NCBI GenBank assembly: GCA_002917075.1
Contig: NTMA01000070.1
Span: 146,594-210,593, forward strand
Origin: Hawksworthiomyces lignivorus
Taxonomy: Eukaryota > Ascomycota > Sordariomycetes > Ophiostomatales > Ophiostomataceae
Length of the DNA: 64,000 nucleotides
Direction of reading: 5' to 3'
The notes beneath the pieces are model-generated. The model searched no databases. It saw only the letters and a program-made list of their open reading frames with translations, and was not told the origin of the DNA. Shown here one piece after another: positions 11,679 through 23,616 of this stretch; positions within the stretch are counted from its first letter, which is position 1; every line of letters starts with the position of its first letter. The position numbers were made by a program, and so were the translations under genes.

Positions 11679-14600
11679 TTAATACGGCAGTGCATTGAGG
11701 TCCACTTTTATATCGTCGTTGCTGCCACTATCATTGTTGAGGCTGCCTGCCGTACTGCTGCCGCCACCGTCACTCCAGTAGCCGGCCCGGTGTTTCTTTC
11801 CATTTCGGCCATGAAAACGACCACCATCGCCACCTCCGCCACCTCCAATACCGCTCCCTCCACCACCAATATCAGGATCGACACGATCTAGATCAGGTGG
11901 TCGCCGTGGCCCGCTATTGCCTCCGAGGCCACCTCGCTTCTTTTTCCGGCCTCCGAGATGACCACCGCGCCCACCGTTCTTATGAGCGATAGTATTGTTG
12001 TTGTTGCTGCTCTGGTTACTGTTAGACGCCTGATCTCTCCGATGATTGTTATTATGGCTGCCGCTGGCCCCATGGAAGGCATTGTCTTCAGCAGCTTTCC
12101 GCTTGCCCAAAACAGGATCAGATATGTTGCGTGAATAATGTCCGTGCCCAGCAGACGGTCCGGTTGGTATTGAAGAAGAGCTGCCTCCAGTCATCAGTGC
12201 CGCCATAGCAGCAGCAGCCGGGTGCTCACGGTCATGGCCACCGCGAGTCGCTTCAGCGTGGCAGCTGGCGTGATACACCTTAGGGCCAATTTGCACTGCA
12301 TCGATCCATACCCACTCCTGGGCCTCGTCGAGCCACTTCATCTCAAACCGCTCTTGGCAAATAGGACAGACCTGGTTGGTGCTTGCGCTGCCGCTGGGAA
12401 CAGGGATCCATTGGACACGCCCGGTGGCATTACCGTTGCCGGCACCACCTCTACCACTAGAAGCACCCGATGATCCCTCTAGTTGGCCATTGCCGTATCC
12501 TCCAGCGGCGGTACCACCCTCACCACCATGGTCTGCGCTTTCGGCATCGGGGGCTTCACGGGAATGAATCCAGTCAGCCTGATCGACGTACCAACTGCGA
12601 TGCTGGCCACGCTTTTCGGCCTCGGCAATGCGCTGATGGACACGGAAGTGCCAATCCATGTGAGCAGTCTTGGCAGCTCGCCCAGCATCGTTGGTTCGAA
12701 AACGACGTCCGCACTGCGTGCAAGGCGGGCCTAAGTCATCATACATGAGAGATAACAAATGCGGTCGGAATCTACCAAACAAAGTCTTAGTCTCACACAT
12801 ACACTTGAATCCAGAGCACACGAGAGGATGACGTGGTAAACATATAACTTACTGTTTCAATGACGTGGCTTGAAAAGAAATCTCATTTTGAATCTCACGT
12901 AAAGGCTCGCGAGTCGCGGGAGGAGGCCGGATAGATGCTATGATATTCGCCAGTGCGGGTGTTAATGACACCGGCGGCGGAGTCGCTGTCATATTCTGGG
13001 GTGTATTTAACCCAACTGGCCCGGACGGAGGCGTTGGTTGTAAAATACCGGCCTTTCTAAGCATATCCATCAAAGCTATCGGATTGCCTGTTCCGCTGGA
13101 AGAAGCAGAGCCAGCGCTCCCAGAAAGAGACAGGCCTGCTTGAAGACTGGCTGGCAGACCAGATAACGTAGGAAGCTGCGAAAACACCGGCATTGCTTGT
13201 GCATGTGGTGTTTGAGATGCAGGCGGAGGAGGCGGCTGTTGAAGCTGCTGCTGCCGTGCCGCCATAATGGCAGCGAGCGCACCTTTACCGAGCAGCGAGT
13301 CAACTGACATTGCTGTAGACGGCCCTGGAGGTGTCGGAGCTGAGGCTGCCACTGCCGTGGACCCAGCAGCCCCGGCTCGCGCGGCAGCTATAGCAGCTGC
13401 TGCCGCGGCAGCAATAGCAGCTGAAAGCGGCTGTGCTGCTCCTGGTATAGGGGTTGGTGTTGATGAGGAAGGCAGGAGTGGTGGTTGGTATGTGGGATAG
13501 CCTGTTGTTGGCGGTGTTGGGGTAGATACACCATTTTGGGCTTTAAACTGACCCGGCAGATTTACAGCGAGGGCATCAATTTGACTTTTTACAAGCACCA
13601 ACTTGTCGTACTCGAGGTTCTGGCTTTTAAGAATCGACTGCAGATCAAGCAGTGCCTTCAACCTCCCCGCGACACTAGCATCATACGGCTTCTCTGCAAA
13701 TTCCGCCTGGGTTGCCTGGACCAAGCGCTGGACATCTTCATTTAGGGATTCTATGCTTATTCTGGGGTTAGGACCCGGAGGGGGAAATTGGGTCTGTGAG
13801 AGAGGAGGTGGTTGCGACTGCAACTGCTGGTGCTGTTGCTGCTGTTGCTGCTGTAGCGGCGCAGGTGGCTGAAATGGTCCGCCAACTGTTCCGGTTATTG
13901 CAGGTTGTGGTGTAGTTTGTGTGGTAGGGTGTGCCTAGTTATATACATTAGTGTCAACTCTCTGTATTTATGAGTCGTTCGGCTCTCTCTTCCATGTGAA
14001 TAAACTTACAGGGTGTATTGGATATGCTTGTTGTTGTGACGGCTGTGTTGGTTGTCCATACGGAGCTGGCGGAGGATAGCTCGCCCGCCCACCCGGCGGC
14101 GTCGGTGTTTCACGGTATGGAGCTGCGCCATATGGCCGGCCCCTACCCAGGAGCTGCTGCTCGCTTCGCATATGTTCCTGCTGCGCCTGTAAAGCTGAGG
14201 TTCGTGCCCTAATGAGAGCATTTTCGATTGGTCGAACGGTATCGGGTGCGAAGACTGGCCGGGGATCAACTGATCCTGGAACAGGCTCTTTCCATGTTTT
14301 GAGCATCTCATCCATCTTCCGCCGCGTGGCATTATCTACAGACGCGTATGCATCCATGAATGTCGTGTACAGCCCGCGGCTGAAATAGATCGTATACGGA
14401 GTGCCGACATTCTTGACGATGGAATCGAGGAGGTAGAGGGCGGGAAGTTTTCGCGCGGGAGCCACCTATCCAAACCATTAGCAAATGAACGGTCGATTTA
14501 TACTATTGTATTGGTGCAAGGGAAGCTTTACCTTCTTGATGTGGTCTTGAAGGACCTCCGATATAGCGTGCGCATACTCAGTGTTCTCTCGTGCGATGAC

Positions 14601-14699
14601 AGTCAGTGTGGTGATTTCCACCCTAGAGTTCATGGTCAACCCTTCAAGGGCGTCACGAAAGTCTGAAGCCACATCCTCAGAGTGGTCCTCATACGACAT
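11679..14699 (-). CDS. pcf11: Pcf11, cleavage and polyadenylation factor IA subunit
   Basis: Exons in reading order are 14699-14532, 14465-14010, 13934-12853 and 12771-11679 (932 residues, frame kept at all junctions). Pcf11 links the phosphorylated RNA polymerase II tail to mRNA 3'-end cleavage and termination. The CTD-interacting domain covers about 1-140, with KLPALYLLDSIVKNVGTPY at its core. A low-complexity middle follows, with a Gln run and a long Ala run. Near residue 570 the motif FRPHLLSLMYDDLGPPC leads into zinc finger 1 (Cys586, Cys589 and histidines at 606-614). Zinc finger 2 has Cys704, Cys707, His736 and Cys739. The tail is Gly- and Asn-rich with basic KKKRG. The acceptor of intron 3 was chosen because it alone keeps the frame and the FRPHLL motif. 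Confidence 0.93.
13831..13860 (-). repeat. CAG/CAA repeat coding a polyglutamine run in Pcf11
   Basis: On the coding (-) strand, near-perfect CAG and CAA codons encode a short Gln tract broken by His. The tract lies between the CTD-interacting domain and the zinc fingers. It is a trinucleotide microsatellite inside an exon, so its length may vary between strains. Confidence 0.8.
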
Positions 14700-16002
14700 T
14701 GTTGATAATGGAGGAAGTTAAACCAGGAACAGTAGGATAGAAGGCTCTCTTTATTCGAGGAGTGCCCGAGAAACAAAATTCGAGAGTGCAATCGAATGAT
14801 ACGCAAGCCCTTCGACGTCCTAGAAGCTTTCTTTCTTTGCCTGCCTTTCTTTCAAAGACATTGACTAGTCACGCGAGATCCTGAGAAAGCCCTCGGATAT
14901 TCCTCAGATGCATAGTTTTTGTTTCCTTCTTGTTGGGCAATTGTTTATTTCCCTGGTCCCTTGGAAAGGGTTGCGCGAAGTTTATACTCTCCCTTTATCC
15001 TTTCCAAACACGTCCTTAATGGATCCTTCTCCGAAACAAAATAGAAAGAAAGCGAAGAAGGAGAAGGGTCAAAAGGTCAAGAGCATGGCAAATCGCAAGC
15101 GCGAATATGATGGGATATCCCTTTGTTTGAGCCTGGGTTTGAGCAATATTCACTGTCAGAGAAACGAGAACAAAAACTGCGCAGAGAAAGTCTCCCTCTA
15201 TAGCATTTGAATGCTCTTCCTTGTCCAAGTTCAACGACTAAAAGATAGCACGAATATAAATGGCGATGAGGAAGAAGAATACAGAAAGATGGCGGAGAGG
15301 CAAATGTGCCAAAAAGAAAACTGGACGTGAGAAAACAGAAAACGCGCGAGATGGAGAGGGCGAAGATATTCAGAGGAAAAAAGCAATGGCCAAATCTGTT
15401 CGCGCACGCACAGCGAGACTAGCTGTTCTTCAATTACGATTCCTCCCTCTGATGAGTGTTGGAGGATGCAAAGCGAAGGAAGTTGGCGTTGGGGAAAAGG
15501 AAGAAGAAGAGACCACAGCCTAGAAAAAGAATGGCAGGAAAGCTGTCTTTAGCTGGTGGTGGCAAGGTGTTTGTTGGTTATGTAATTATAGCACGTGTTT
15601 TATTTAGCAGAACTAAAATGCTGAGAGGGCGAGGAAGAGGGCTTTTGCCTAAGCCCATTCTCCAGAGCCCACTCTTTCCGTTTCACATTCCGTCACCGTG
15701 CATTCTATTTTCTTTTTTATTTTGAATTGTGGTATTTTATTAACACATGAAATAATATTACGCCAAATCAGATGCGTGTGTCCAGCTTCTTGTTAGGGTA
15801 TCAGCAATCCCCTAGAAAAGAAAATCCCTCTCCAAAAATAAAACGCAAACTCGAGTACGCCAGATACACCTCTATATCAATGCTCGGCTCATCGCCGTTA
15901 ATTAGAACAAAAGAAAGATGTAGGCAGAATTGAATCACAGTCAATATAATGCATCATAGCTAGCCACTTCTCCGAAGCAGGCTAGACGTCTGCCTCATAC
16001 CG
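14700..16002. other. Intergenic region upstream of pcf11
   Basis: About 1.3 kb lies between the pcf11 start and the stop of the DUF7598 gene, both on the - strand. It holds the pcf11 promoter and the 3' UTR of its neighbour. The + strand is purine-rich in places (for example 15250-15540), which is pyrimidine-rich for pcf11. No further gene was recognised. Confidence 0.5.
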
Positions 16003-17043
16003 CTAGAACCGCGGCATGTTGGCCACGCTGTAGTGGCTGCTCATAGCCGGGTGGAGAGCCGTGGGCGGCCGGCGCACTTCTGGCACGATGGGGCTAGAGC
16101 GGTCCTCATGGTAGCTGCTATTGACGCTGTAGCCGCTACGGCCGTCAAAATTGGTCCCGGCGGCGGCTGACGCGGCGGCACGCTCAACATCGGCGTCGTG
16201 GGCGTCGTTGGTGTGAGTGTACTGGTCGCCCATATCATGACCAGCATGCTCGTCGTCATAGTTGCCGGCGGGCATGGGCTTGCTGATGTGCAGCTTCTTG
16301 CCGCCGACCACGGCCCCGTGGCCAAACGGGCTCTTGAAGACCTGAGTCATGCGCTTGAAGCGGCCACCGGCAGCAACCGTTGTTACCTCATCGTCGTCGG
16401 CGCCGTACGTCGTCTCCTCTTTGTTGTAGCGTGTGCTGTTACTAGCGCTACGGGACGTAGGATAGTAGTCGAAGCCGCTTCCACCGCCAATACTGCCGCC
16501 ACTGCCAATGCCGGGGCCCAGCTTCCCCCCATCCGCCAGATTGCCATCGGCGCGTATCATGCGAGCAGTAAGATGGGCAGATCCGTCACGGAAGATGATA
16601 GTGACAACAAAGTTAACAAAGCCGAAAGTGATGGACAGGATCCCAGCAGCTAAGATGAGGCGCCACATTGGCAAGCCCAGATTCTTGACGGTGAAAGCGG
16701 GCTTGTTAAGATTGGCTAGCATGTCGCAGCCGAGAACAACCATGGCGGTGCCGAGCCAGAAAAACCCATGGCGCTCGGAGAAGATGGGCCACGTGCGGGC
16801 AAAGTACTTGCTCAGCGGACCCAGCTGGATTTCGGAGAGGATGAGGAACAGAGCAATCGAAGAGATGAATACGTGAGCAATAGCGTCAAAGAAGAAAAAC
16901 TGGCCAGTGACGCCGGTCATAACGATCATGACCCAACTAGCAGCAGCAATAGCGAGGAGAGCGATGATGTTGCAGGGGCGAAGGACATTGAGAATCTTGT
17001 ATCCCACTCCTCGCAGCTTGCTGTTTTCCGCAAGGTGGAACAT
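16003..17043 (-). CDS. Four-pass membrane protein, DUF7598-like
   Basis: A single-exon gene of 346 residues. The first half has four predicted membrane helices at about 24-44, 49-70, 94-112 and 127-151. The second half is hydrophilic, Gly/Ser/Asp-rich and probably disordered in the cytosol. The opening KLRGVGYKILNVLRPCN and the FFFFDA motif resemble fungal DUF7598 proteins, a conserved ascomycete family of unknown function. The frame extends upstream of the ATG at 17043 only through non-ATG codons, so that ATG is taken as the start. The family name is from recall and was not checked by a search; the membrane topology is seen directly. Confidence 0.8.
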   Translation of the reverse strand: MFHLAENSKLRGVGYKILNVLRPCNIIALLAIAAASWVMIVMTGVTGQFFFFDAIAHVFISSIALFLILSEIQLGPLSKYFARTWPIFSERHGFFWLGTAMVVLGCDMLANLNKPAFTVKNLGLPMWRLILAAGILSITFGFVNFVVTIIFRDGSAHLTARMIRADGNLADGGKLGPGIGSGGSIGGGSGFDYYPTSRSASNSTRYNKEETTYGADDDEVTTVAAGGRFKRMTQVFKSPFGHGAVVGGKKLHISKPMPAGNYDDEHAGHDMGDQYTHTNDAHDADVERAAASAAAGTNFDGRSGYSVNSSYHEDRSSPIVPEVRRPPTALHPAMSSHYSVANMPRF

Positions 17044-20005
17044 TCTGCTAGAAATTTCTCTTGAAAAGAAGTTGGATCGACTGCGGTCTGTGTCTTGCAC
17101 AGGTTGGTGGTGTAAATTTTCTAGAAGGAAAAATATTGGTACAGCCTGGCTAGCAGATCTGCTTCGTTTTTTGTAAAATAATGATGATAGTTGAAGAAGG
17201 TGCAAATGATCGAAATGGATGAAGGTTAAGAGGAGAGAAAAAGATCCAGCTTTTGTAATAAAGGAAAAGATGCGAACATAAAAAAGAGGGATGAACGGTC
17301 GAGTTAAAGTAAACGAAGATAAAAGCTTATTCCAAACTCCTCACCATTGTCCAAGACAAATAATCAAAGAAAATACGGAAACGAAACAAAAACTGCTGGG
17401 TGAACAATCGATGAAAGAAGGTGAGGATGGTGGGAGTTTGAAGTCCTTTAATACAAGCTTGTCATTGTCACATTGGAATGAAGAGTCGTCAACGAACCTC
17501 GACAAACGCGCCCAGTGAGTAACGTAGTGAACAAACATACAACCAGGGACATGAAAAGGGTAAAAGCAAGCCGCTAAAAAAAGCCAATGACGGAAAACCA
17601 GAGGAACGAAAGGAAATCAGGTAGAATGCATCTCCAAGAATAAGATGGAGGGAAAAAAAAATCGACAGACAATTCTGTAGGAGCACAAATGTTTGTCACC
17701 TTTTTTTCTTGTGTTTCGCATTGTCAAACATTCATAGCCAATGATTCTTTTGGCGCGCTGCCTAACCTGACATATGTTGATTGGTTCTGGCCAACATATT
17801 CTCGGCCATAATTCGTCTCGACTACAAAATTTCCAAGTCCGTTACCTCTGGACCTGAGACAGGAGAAGATAGGTGAGAGACGTACGGATAAAGAGAGGAT
17901 TGCAGACCCCAGGTCGTTATTTCTCCCTAGTCCTGACCTGAACAAGACCTAATAGTTTCACATCAAGAGAGAACAGCAGCGAATCACACTCCGCCTTGCG
18001 AGTCCAACTTTACTCTTTTAATGCTATGTAGCAATTGTATGTATGGCCAGACTAGCGATTGCATTACACTGTGACCTGCGTACAGGAAGGGATCTTAAAA
18101 TGGTTAACAGAAAATGACGGGGAGAGAGGAGAAAGGTCGCGGGATCTCTGCCGGGTTGGGGTTCAGCTGAGATCGTCTACGGTTACCTCTATTGCTTTTC
18201 GAAGATCTCGTAATGACAAAATAGAGTAGTGAGTACCCGCGAACCAAGATCAGGGGCAAGAATCTAGAAGGGAATACGATCGTCCGATCCTAGAAAACTC
18301 GAGCAGGAAAGAAAAGGAGAAAGTGTGGCATATGTTGAGCGAACAAGTCTTATGGCATGAAGCTGATGTGCCACCACCCAGTCTCTGTCAATTGCTTTGC
18401 AAAGGATACACCAACAAAGTGGTAGCCAGATCCCGGTTGCCCGTCTTGGCTCTGTCTCAGAGACTTGGAGCAAAAGCGCTCTCCAGGTTCCTACAAGAGC
18501 AGCCTTATAAGACAATGTTATTGGGTGCCAGAGCCTCATGTGGTGTTTCGGATTTTTAGGCAAGGAAACGGGACCCACAAAAACTGGCCTGCATCTCAGC
18601 CGTCCCACAACGAAGATATACTGGAAAAGTGCATCAAAGGCATTTGCAATTACAAGGCATGTTATGACCTCTGGCAATACGGAATAGCGACCGTCTGTAT
18701 GGGCACGGCTGCGGAAACCCAAGAGGTCTTTAAAAACGCGTAGAATAGGAGCCAATTGTGTCTACTAGGCCTAAGCTTCACTCTCGTCATCATAAATGAT
18801 GAAGCATCGATGACACGGTATAACTATATAAAAGGTTATCAAAGATTGCGTTGTCTGTGGTGTCTGCCGGCTAATCTAGTAGTACTATTTGGCCCAGAGC
18901 ACGTTGAACGATCTTGTGTGGATAGCCTCAGGCCTGAAGAGTGCTCTTATACAGCATTTATTACGAACCACTTCTTACGGAGCACGGTGCCGTAGCTACT
19001 AGGTGTTGCTCGACGGCGCGATGGTAATAGGCAATATTATGAGGCGCTTAATTTTGATGCAGTCTTAGTATCGAGAGACAGCAGATATCTGCCGTGAAAG
19101 AGCAAAGCGGAGTAGGCAATGGTCATTCTCGATGCCATGCCTCAAGGCCACTCTTACACATTTCCATTTTGGATTGAAGTAAAATGAGAGAGAACCAGTG
19201 GATTAAGAAGCGCACGTTTTGCTTAGAGGCGCTGCAATGGGTACCATTCGTTCCGGGGTGGTTTTTTTTTATAGCAGCCCGCGGCTGCGTGTATCTTCAA
19301 GCTTTGTTTCAAGTCAGGATCATTCACGATAGGCAAATAGTAGCTCTATGGCAAATTAGAGTGAAAAGTCAAATATTTCGGATAGGCGCCGGATAGTATG
19401 ATCAAATTGAAAAGAAAACGAAAAGAAAAGAAAGAAAGAAATTAAAGAGGGAGTGGCCCGGCAGCTCAGAAGAGCAAAGAAAAACCAACCAGCGTGACAG
19501 AAACGCCCAAAAAGCAATACAAGAAACCGTAAGCTGGTGGCCCGACAAAACGTGTCCCAATTCCTAGAGGGATGAACGGGTAGCTGCGGAGCTGGAATGG
19601 TGCCCCATAAGCACAGGCTGTTCGCGACGTGTCTACGGACGGGCGTCAAGAGACTGAGGCTATGTAAAAGTGATTGGCTGCGATAAACCAGTTGAGCTGA
19701 ATGCTATCATTAGCAGCCAGAAAAATTCTGCCAGATTCTATGACTTACTGGGGAATGACATCCCTCTTTGCCCCACCGGCCATGACAAGGCCGCTCTCCA
19801 CCGCCTTTGACCACAATGGCTCCTGAACAAGGCCAACATTTTGCGCCCGGAGTCTTTTTGTTCTATTTTTTCCCTTTCATGTGCCGATCTACGCTCGAGA
19901 AATCGTAGCAACGGGTACGAGAAGCAAAGACTCTACTACCCAACATTGTCTTTCTAGCATAAGCTTTCATTTCGATTGCCTTGCCGTCCTCAATCACTGC
20001 CCAGG
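17044..20005. other. Divergent intergenic region (DUF7598 gene / SERF gene)
   Basis: Nearly 3 kb lies between two divergent genes and contains both promoters. A 163-codon open frame on the - strand at 18264-18755 has no upstream ATG and no recognisable motif. No other gene-like signal was seen. Confidence 0.5.
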
Positions 20006-20369
20006 ATGACCCGCGGTAACCAGCGTGAGAAAGCGCGTGAGAAGAATCTCAAAGCCCAGGCGGCCCAGGTAAATCATTCCTATAGGATTTATCCCCATTT
20101 GATCCTGGACCTTCGATTTTAGGATCTCCATTACTCATAGTATAATAGAAAAAGGTGAACAGCAAGAGCGGCAGCGAGATGCAGCGCGATCGTGAAGCAC
20201 TGGCGGCCAAGATGCGGGAGAAGCAGGCAGCAGGTTAGTGCCGGATGGGCCCTTTCCTTTCTTCTCCATGACAGAATCGAGGATAGGCTAGTGAATCTCA
20301 TGCTAATATCTTTTTTTATCTTCTACAGCCGATGCAAAAAAGGCAGAAGCTTCTGCAAAACCGAAGTAG
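20006..20369 (+). CDS. SERF / 4F5-family small protein
   Basis: Exons are 20006-20068, 20149-20233 and 20329-20369, giving 62 residues. The N-terminus MTRGNQREKAREKNLK is the family signature. The rest is almost all charged residues and Ala (KSGSEMQRDREALAAKM), ending in KKAEASAKPK. Family members are small, basic, disordered proteins; the human and worm versions (SERF, MOAG-4) promote amyloid aggregation and bind RNA or nucleoli. The role in fungi is unclear. Introns of 80 and 95 nt split a tiny gene into three exons of 63, 85 and 41 nt, which is why automated ORF calling would miss it. The frame is kept and all splice sites are GT-AG. Confidence 0.9.
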
Positions 20370-21456
20370 CAAATTGCCAATAGCATGTCTTTTGAGATAG
20401 ACAGTCCGGAGAGGGTGATTGAATTATATACTACACACACAGGAATTACGGCTTATTTACGAAATACGACAAGAACGGAGCACGGCGTGTTAGGAAAGAG
20501 AGTAAAACAGCCGTTTACTTACCTGTCAGGTTAGGAAAACCAACAGTTCTCTAGAGAGGATAAGCGATAATAATAGTCCACTCGATATGAAGAAACTCTA
20601 TTGGCGGCTTTTCTTTGTTTGGTCTGTTAGACAGAGTCTGATGCAGTACATCAATCATGCCAGAGTGCAGCTTGATTGCGCCCTTCCTACTAGCGCTTTT
20701 GTCCTATAGTAACCCGAGGTACCTATCATCTTTGGAGGCGAGGGCATTGTATAATTTGATATATGCTTCTCGGCGCCATTTTGAGGGCTCCCCCTTTGTC
20801 TATGCGCTGCGCATTTTGTCGTGGCTGTTGCTGGCCAAGTACCAGTCGATCGGCAATTGGTCTCCTTTTGGATCACTGTGGCTGGAAATATCGAAAAGAG
20901 TTGCAGAGAGCTTGGCTTGTACAGAAGCGAGCGATGTTGCAACGGTATTGGTATCTTAGGAAAAGGCACATTTACTGTTACAAACAAATTTCGCCGCTCC
21001 ACCAGTCACCGGCGTCTGGCTCACAAAAATTTTCCATATAGCGGTGCGATAAGTAATATTCATAGTTTGCACGTTTAATATAACCATCGAATCGGCAGTT
21101 AAAATAAATTTGATGTATTATTAACCCTGATATCTCTGTACATATCCTTATTAAACCATTTCGCCCTTAGCCCAACATCCTGATACTTCAGGACGACAAG
21201 AATTACCAGGTGATCCATCACAGCCGGTGCTGCAGACGTTGTATATTGATTGTTATGACACCCCTTATTTATCACCCCGTCTCTATAGCCAACGGTTTAT
21301 CCATATTATCATGGTCAATGAGATGGGAAATCCTGTTAGCAGAGGCGGTGCCGGTCGCACTAGCCAAATATTTATAAGAACTCCTCTCATCCGTAGGGAC
21401 CATTGAAAACGGAGAAAGGAGAAGAGAATGGCAAATTGCGCTCGATTTTTGCTACC
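20370..21456. other. Intergenic region between SERF and DUF1996 genes
   Basis: About 1.1 kb holds the 3' UTR of the SERF gene and the promoter of the DUF1996 gene. Overlapping open frames of about 100 codons occur on both strands near 20657-21000. None has a recognised domain, and overlap on both strands argues against any one being real. Confidence 0.45.
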
Positions 21457-22989
21457 ATGATGTTGAAATCTCTTTCTGTCGCCTCGGCGCTGCTCGCTCA
21501 GCATGCCTTTGGCCAGGGCATGCTCCGCTTTGGCTGCTCTCAACTGGTAATTGAGCGCATTGATCCCATCGTGGACCCTGGATTGGACCCGTCGTCCCAT
21601 ACGCATCAGGTTGTCGGTGGCAACTCGTTTAACGCATCTGTACGATGACCGATTCCATTCTTGTAGCCTGATGTCTTACAATTTCTTACCTACCGTGACT
21701 AGATGGACCCTTCGAACCACATCCCGTCTACGCTGTCTACGTGCACGTCTTGCACGTACGCCGAAGATTTCAGCAACTATTGGACGGCCAGCATGTATTT
21801 CAAGTCGCCCGAGAATGGCTCGTTCAAGTTGGTCCCGCAGATGGCCAACTACCGCAACCGCGGCAGCAGTGAGCTCCTTCAGCAAGACGGAGGCATTACT
21901 GTGTATTATATGCAGCCATTCGGTGGCTCTTCAAAGACAACCGCCTTTAAGCCCGTATGTTATATTTCCGGTATAAAATAAAATTGAATCCTCTGCTCTA
22001 ACAACCTTCAAGGGGTTCCGAATGGTGGCTGGAAATCCAGCCTTGCGAACAAAAGCTGGCACATTCCCCGGTATCTGCCACCGTTGCAACGGACCCGCCG
22101 AGAAGAATGGCCTTGGAGGAGTGCCGTGCGACTCTGGCGACTCGTCTAGCTTCCCGACAAAAATGTGCTCCGGAGGCATCCGAGCAACGATTATCTTTCC
22201 TACCTGCTGGGATGGTAAAAATCTCGACAGCCCAGATCACCAGAGTCACATGGCATATTCGCCTGGTGGTTCTGCGCTCGCAGGTGCAGCGTGCCCTTCT
22301 AGCCACCCTATTCGTGTGCCACAGGTGAGTTCGTCCGGATTATCTCTCCTTTCTTTATGCATCTAGAGATATGCTCTAACAGGTGGTAAATGCAGGTCAT
22401 GTAAGCAACAGAACTCAGTGATCGCCACCCAGTAGCTAGCAACAATATCTCTTCTAGTTTGGGTTGTTTCTTCAATTTCCACTGCAATAAAACTAACTGC
22501 CACAGGTACGAGGTGATGTGGGACACGAGACAATTTAACGACCCGAAATACTTTAAGGATGGCAAGCAGCCGTTTGTTTATTCCACTGGTGATGGGTGAG
22601 TGCTAAGCGTGCTGAGAAGCTGGCATTTATGCTACAACTAAAATTATTGTGTGTACTATATGTGCTAACTGTATTTCAGCTCTGGCCATGGCCAGCACGG
22701 CGATTACTTGTTTGGCTGGAAAGATGACGCCCTCCAGCGCGGTATGGATGCCCTTGGCAAGAGCGGCTGTACCAACGACGTGTGCAGCACTGCTCTCAAA
22801 ATCCAATCAGGAAAGGATGCTATTGCATGCACGAAGAAGACGCAAAACACCGAGAATGTGGGAACTAGTGGCGGATGTAAGCTAGCCCAAACTGTAAACA
22901 TTTCCTTTTACACAGCGGACGTTGACTAACGCGATATCTATTTAGGGCTCACTGAGCTTCCTGGGAGCATGTCGGTTACTTACAAATAA
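21457..22989 (+). CDS. Secreted DUF1996-domain protein with a 5-nt microexon
   Basis: Exons are 21457-21639, 21703-21954, 22013-22324, 22396-22400, 22506-22595, 22680-22876 and 22946-22989 (360 residues). An N-terminal signal peptide ends near QHAFG. DUF1996 begins at [20 protein letters not shown] and includes [15 protein letters not shown], a [14 protein letters not shown] block, [20 protein letters not shown] and [12 protein letters not shown]. Homologues are secreted or wall-associated fungal proteins, sometimes fused to WSC domains; the activity is unknown, although the conserved His, Cys and Asp residues suggest an enzyme-like fold. Exon 4 (GTCAT) is needed to join VPQ to VM-YEVMWDT in frame. 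The last exon restores a Trp codon (T|GG). An alternative start codon lies 3 nt downstream. Confidence 0.88.
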
Positions 22990-23478
22990 TATCGTCTAGA
23001 GGACGTGGGAAACCGGCTCAACATTAAGTCTGGAGAATTTCGATTGAACGTGAAGCTGTATTGGTTTCTGGTTGCTCTACACGCCGTGTCGTTGACTGGA
23101 CATGCATCTGAGTGCATCACTGTACAATTCCAAAGTCTTATACCGATACTAATAAACAGTTTAATTATTTTTAATACAGTATTCACCTAGTGCAGCAAAG
23201 TCTTGTTATTAGAATGTAGCTATCACAGAGAATTGGCATCAACGCAAGCGTTTGCCCTGGGACAATGGCGCATGCCTTAGGCATACGTGTAAATAAAATG
23301 CATGCGCGTGCCGTAGCCTCTCTGACAACTAACTGGGGTTTTAAGGTTCCTTTACATCAATCAACAAGTTCATGCAATATTTACAGAAGTGGCGAATAAA
23401 CGAACATATATATGTAGAAGTTGACCATTAAAGACAACCCCCTAAAAATGATTCATTGATTCGATAAGATCTAATGTA
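22990..23478. other. Intergenic region before the mariner element
   Basis: About 490 bases contain the 3' UTR of the DUF1996 gene. The TA at 23477-23478 is the left target-site duplication of the transposon. No gene was seen. Confidence 0.6.
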
Positions 23479-23524
23479 CAGTGGTTCGCAGTTAGTCTGA
23501 ATCTATTTCAAAGTATCAAATTCG
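23479..23524 (+). repeat. Left terminal inverted repeat of the mariner element
   Basis: This 46-base sequence matches the reverse complement of 24705-24750 at 44 of 46 positions. It begins immediately after a TA. Confidence 0.93.
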
Positions 23525-23616
23525 ATACTAGGCCGTATTAGACAGTAATATACCACTCATAATACTTCTGAACGCGGTATCTTTTTCATCTAAACAAAAA
23601 CAATAACAACAACAAA

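Noticed and set aside
18264..18755. 163-codon frame on the - strand between DUF7598 and SERF genes
   Set aside because: No ATG at the start, overlapping frames on the + strand of similar length, and no motif.
20657..20959. 100-codon ATG frame on + with a hydrophobic start
   Set aside because: A 115-codon frame covers the same bases on the other strand and a second + frame overlaps it; no domain or promoter evidence. It could be a small gene, but the sequence does not support it.
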